NCBI RefSeq assembly: GCF_900119365.1
Contig: NZ_FPJO01000007.1
Span: forward strand, 1 to 64,000
Length of the DNA stretch: 64,000 bases
From: Streptomyces atratus
Lineage (GTDB): Bacteria > Actinomycetota > Actinomycetes > Streptomycetales > Streptomycetaceae
Direction: 5' to 3'
How positions within the stretch are numbered: position 1 is the stretch's first letter; each line of letters starts with the position of its first letter. Of this stretch, positions 62,003 through 64,000 are shown one piece after another. The notes below the pieces were generated by a model. The model was not told where the DNA came from. It searched no databases and was given only the letters and a program-made list of their open reading frames with translations. Position numbers and translations under genes: made by a program.

Positions 62003-62713
62003 ATGTCCGGGCTCTTCCCGAGGCCTCGCGCCGTCGTCGCGCCGGGGGCCGTGCATGTGCCCGAGTGGCTGCCGCAGGAGCGGCAGCGGGAGTTGGTGGC
62101 GGCCTGCCGGGAGTGGGCGCGCGGGCCCGTGCCGCTGCGGCACACGGCCCTGCCGGGCGGCGGGGTGATGTCCGTACAGACGGTCTGTGTGGGATGGCAC
62201 TGGCAGCCGTACCGCTATTCGCGCACGGCCGACGACGTGAACGGTGCGCGGGTGGCAGACTTCCCCGGCTGGCTGGCGGAGTTGGGGCGCGAGGCGCTGG
62301 CGGCGGCGTACGGGGACGAGAGCCCGGTACGGACGTACGCGCCGGACACCGCGCTCGTCAACTTCTACGACGGGGCGGCGCGGATGGGCATGCACCAGGA
62401 CAAGGAGGAGCGGTCCGGTGCTCCGGTGGTGTCGCTCAGCATCGGCGACACCTGCGTCTTCCGCTTCGGCAACACGGAGAACCGCGGAAGGCCCTATACG
62501 GACGTGGAGTTGGCCTCCGGCGATCTGTTCGTCTTCGGCGGGCCGTCACGTTTCGCGTTCCACGGCGTGCCGAAGGTCTTCCCCGGGACCGCCGATCCCG
62601 CATCGGGGATGAGCCGCGGCCGGCTCAATGTGACCCTGCGCGAGACCGGGCTGAGCACCTTCGGCAGCGGGCTTCAGCGGCGTTCGCGGGAGTTCCCGAA
62701 CAGCAGCCGGTAG
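62003..62713 (+). CDS. alkB: AlkB-type 2-oxoglutarate/Fe(II) dioxygenase
   Basis: Oxidative demethylase of alkylated nucleic acid bases. The 236-residue product has NFYDGAARMGMHQDKEE (Fe-binding HxD), VFRFGNT, DLFVFGGPSRFAFHGV (second Fe His) and RGRLNVTLRE (2-oxoglutarate Arg). It is coupled to ogt upstream. Its last 40 nt overlap the convergent small membrane protein gene. Confidence 0.92.
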   Translation: MSGLFPRPRAVVAPGAVHVPEWLPQERQRELVAACREWARGPVPLRHTALPGGGVMSVQTVCVGWHWQPYRYSRTADDVNGARVADFPGWLAELGREALAAAYGDESPVRTYAPDTALVNFYDGAARMGMHQDKEERSGAPVVSLSIGDTCVFRFGNTENRGRPYTDVELASGDLFVFGGPSRFAFHGVPKVFPGTADPASGMSRGRLNVTLRETGLSTFGSGLQRRSREFPNSSR

Positions 62714-62946
62714 GCGATCAGCAGGACCAGAGAACCACCGATGGCGGCGACCCAAGTGGCCATGTCGAAGAAGTCGTTGGAAATGGGGCGGTCCAGGAAG
62801 CGCGACGATATCCAGCCGCCGAGGAAGGCGCCGACGATCCCGATGAGGGTGGTGCCGACCAGGCCACCCGGGTCGCGGCCCGGGAGCAGGACCTTGGCGA
62901 TGACTCCGGCCACCAGTCCGAGAATGATCCATCCGATAATGCTCAT
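62674..62946 (-). CDS. GlsB/YeaQ/YmgE family stress-associated membrane protein
   Basis: A 90-residue membrane protein: MSIIGWIILGLVAGVIAKVL, PGRDPGGLVGTTLIGIVGAFLGGWI and a third helix WVAAIGGSLVLLIAYRLLFG. This matches the transglycosylase-associated (GlsB/YmgE) family, induced by stress in several bacteria. Its 3' end overlaps the 3' end of alkB on the other strand by 40 nt. Confidence 0.92.
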   Translation of the reverse strand: MSIIGWIILGLVAGVIAKVLLPGRDPGGLVGTTLIGIVGAFLGGWISSRFLDRPISNDFFDMATWVAAIGGSLVLLIAYRLLFGNSRERR

Positions 62947-63262
62947 GCGTGCGAACCTACCCGTCACTCGTTCCTGGAATCCAAGACGTTCCTGCCCGTG
63001 ACGTGGTTGCGCGCGGCGTCCCCGGGGGGCCTGGGGGCCTCGGGGGGGGTGGTCCTCCCGGTGCGGGGGGTCTTCCCGGCGGCTACGGGCAACTGCTCGG
63101 TGCCGTTCCTGCGTTCATGGTGAATGACGGCACGGACGTCGGGCGTGGCCGGCGGGACGGTCACTCCACGGGCTCGCTCCGGTTACTCCTGTCCGTGACC
63201 TGGGCTGATACTGACCATGCAGGGCGACGACGACGGGCAACACCCCCGGAAGGCGAGTGACC
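62947..63262. other. Divergent intergenic region without a recognised gene
   Basis: The 316 nt between the GlsB-like and YccF-like genes hold G-rich tracts near 63027-63085 but no conserved frame, RNA or clear promoter that I can identify. Confidence 0.5.
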
Positions 63263-63664
63263 ATGAAGCTCATACAGCTGATCCTGAACATCCTGTGGGT
63301 GGTGTTCTGCGGGTTCTGGATGGCCCTCGGCTACCTCGTCGCCGCGATCATCTGCTTCGTGCTGATCGTGACGATTCCGTTCGGCATCGCGTCCCTGAGG
63401 ATCGCCGGTTACGTGCTGTGGCCGTTCGGGCGGACGACGGTGGAACGGCCCGACGCGGGTGCGCCGTCCTGCGTCGGGAATGTGATCTGGCTCGTCTTCG
63501 CCGGGTGGTGGCTGGCGCTGGGGCACCTGATCACCAGCATCCCGCTGTTCGTGTCGATCATCGGTATCCCCTTCGGCTGGGCGAACCTGAAGATGATCCC
63601 GATCTCGCTGATGCCGCTGGGCCGCGAGGTGGTTCCGAGCGACGAGGCCTTCGGCGCCCGCTGA
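63263..63664 (+). CDS. YccF domain membrane protein
   Basis: A 133-residue membrane protein with two YccF-type repeats: NILWVVFCGFWMALGYLVAA with TIPFGIASLRIAGY, and GNVIWLVFAGWWLALGHLI with GIPFGWANLKMIPIS. Four hydrophobic segments. Role unknown; YccF proteins are conserved inner-membrane proteins. GGAAGG lies upstream; the ATG at 63263 is more likely than the GTG two codons before it. Confidence 0.9.
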   Translation: MKLIQLILNILWVVFCGFWMALGYLVAAIICFVLIVTIPFGIASLRIAGYVLWPFGRTTVERPDAGAPSCVGNVIWLVFAGWWLALGHLITSIPLFVSIIGIPFGWANLKMIPISLMPLGREVVPSDEAFGAR

Positions 63665-63670
63665 ACGACG

Positions 63671-63705
63671 CGAGCGGCCCCGGACGAGGAGTCCGGGGCC
63701 GCTCG
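63671..63705. terminator. Bidirectional terminator between YccF-like gene and htpX
   Basis: CGAGCGGCCCCGGAC (63671-63685) pairs perfectly with 63691-63705 around a 5-nt loop; the genes converge on it. Confidence 0.8.
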
Positions 63706-63726
63706 TACGAGCCTGGGCGGGGGTCT

Positions 63727-64000
63727 TCAGGGGCGGGGGCCCGCCATCTGCTCCAGCCGGGCGATGCGCTCCGCCATGGGCGGGTGCGTCGAGAACAGTT
63801 TGGACACGCCCTGGCCGGGGCGGAACGGGTTCGCGATCATCATGTGGCTCGCGGTCTCGATCCTCGGCTCCGGGGGGAGCGGGAGCTGTTTCGTTCCCGC
63901 GTCGAGCTTGCGCAGGGCACTGGCCAGGGCCAGCGGGTCGCCGGTCAGCTGGGCGCCGGAAGCGTCCGCCTCGTACTCCCGGGAGCGGCTGACGGCCAGC
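63727..64000 (-). CDS. htpX: Protease HtpX, C-terminal part (cut by window edge)
   Basis: The minus strand encodes 90 residues up to a TGA at 63727-63729: [17 protein letters not shown], with the third zinc ligand Glu of M48 proteases, [18 protein letters not shown] and the terminal [13 protein letters not shown]. This is the C-terminus of HtpX, a membrane zinc protease for misfolded membrane proteins. The HExxH motif lies beyond the window. Confidence 0.88.
   Translation of the reverse strand, partial: LAVSRSREYEADASGAQLTGDPLALASALRKLDAGTKQLPLPPEPRIETASHMMIANPFRPGQGVSKLFSTHPPMAERIARLEQMAGPRP

Overview
This window is a high-GC actinobacterial chromosome segment, almost certainly Streptomyces. 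It carries the S10-spc-alpha, str, rpoBC and rplKAJL regions in the streptomycete order, uses GTG and TTG starts, has DUF397/DUF5753 genes and contains a rare TTA codon. Most housekeeping genes are on the minus strand.

Layout. 1-15054 is one long minus-strand ribosomal cluster: rpsJ-rplC-rplD-rplW-rplB-rpsS-rplV-rpsC-rplP-rpmC-rpsQ, rplN-rplX-rplE-rpsZ-rpsH-rplF-rplR-rpsE-rpmD-rplO-secY-adk-map, then infA-rpmJ-rpsM-rpsK-rpoA (rpoA cut by the window edge). 15586-24942 is a mostly plus-strand accessory segment. It holds a two-gene RNA-repair candidate (ligase-kinase; MJ1316-EEP-nucleotidyltransferase), a graveyard of truncated and fused genes (19771-22173), a GNAT enzyme and a PIG-L-type lipoprotein. 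25065-29428 is the str operon (rpsL-rpsG-fusA-tuf). 29811-36772 is a second plus-strand accessory segment: a Crp/Fnr regulator followed by a tightly packed operon of cyclase-homology protein, STAND-like/HEAT-like protein, SPFH/coiled-coil protein, Pycsar-type membrane effector and M48 metalloprotease. 36867-50018 is rpoC, rpoB, rplL, rplJ, a lipoprotein, rplA, rplK, nusG and secE. 50125-64000 carries tRNA-Trp, an aminotransferase, an adenosine-deaminase-family gene, a TetR/oxidoreductase pair, murB, an MFS remnant, a (R)-hydroxyacyl dehydratase pair, rpmG, tRNA-Met, tRNA-Thr, tRNA-Tyr, yajQ, ogt-alkB, small membrane proteins and the end of htpX.

The most interesting locus is 29811-36772. The cyclase-like protein keeps the class III catalytic residues (two Asp, Asn, Arg). 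Its C-terminus carries a glycine-rich 19-residue motif that recurs almost unchanged near the N-terminus of the adjacent STAND-like protein, the arrangement expected of a bacterial amyloid signalling pair. Downstream sits a PycTM-type effector. A Crp-type DNA site lies between the cNMP-binding regulator gene and the cyclase. I infer a cyclic-nucleotide immune or signalling system related to Pycsar but with extra STAND, SPFH and M48 parts.

Other signals are two inverted-repeat MITE-like elements that both begin at the stop codon of the preceding gene, a 25-nt box shared by the rpsJ and rpsL leaders, and Asn at the RpoB position equivalent to E. coli Ser531. Promoters, hairpins and start choices were read by eye; no searches were run.
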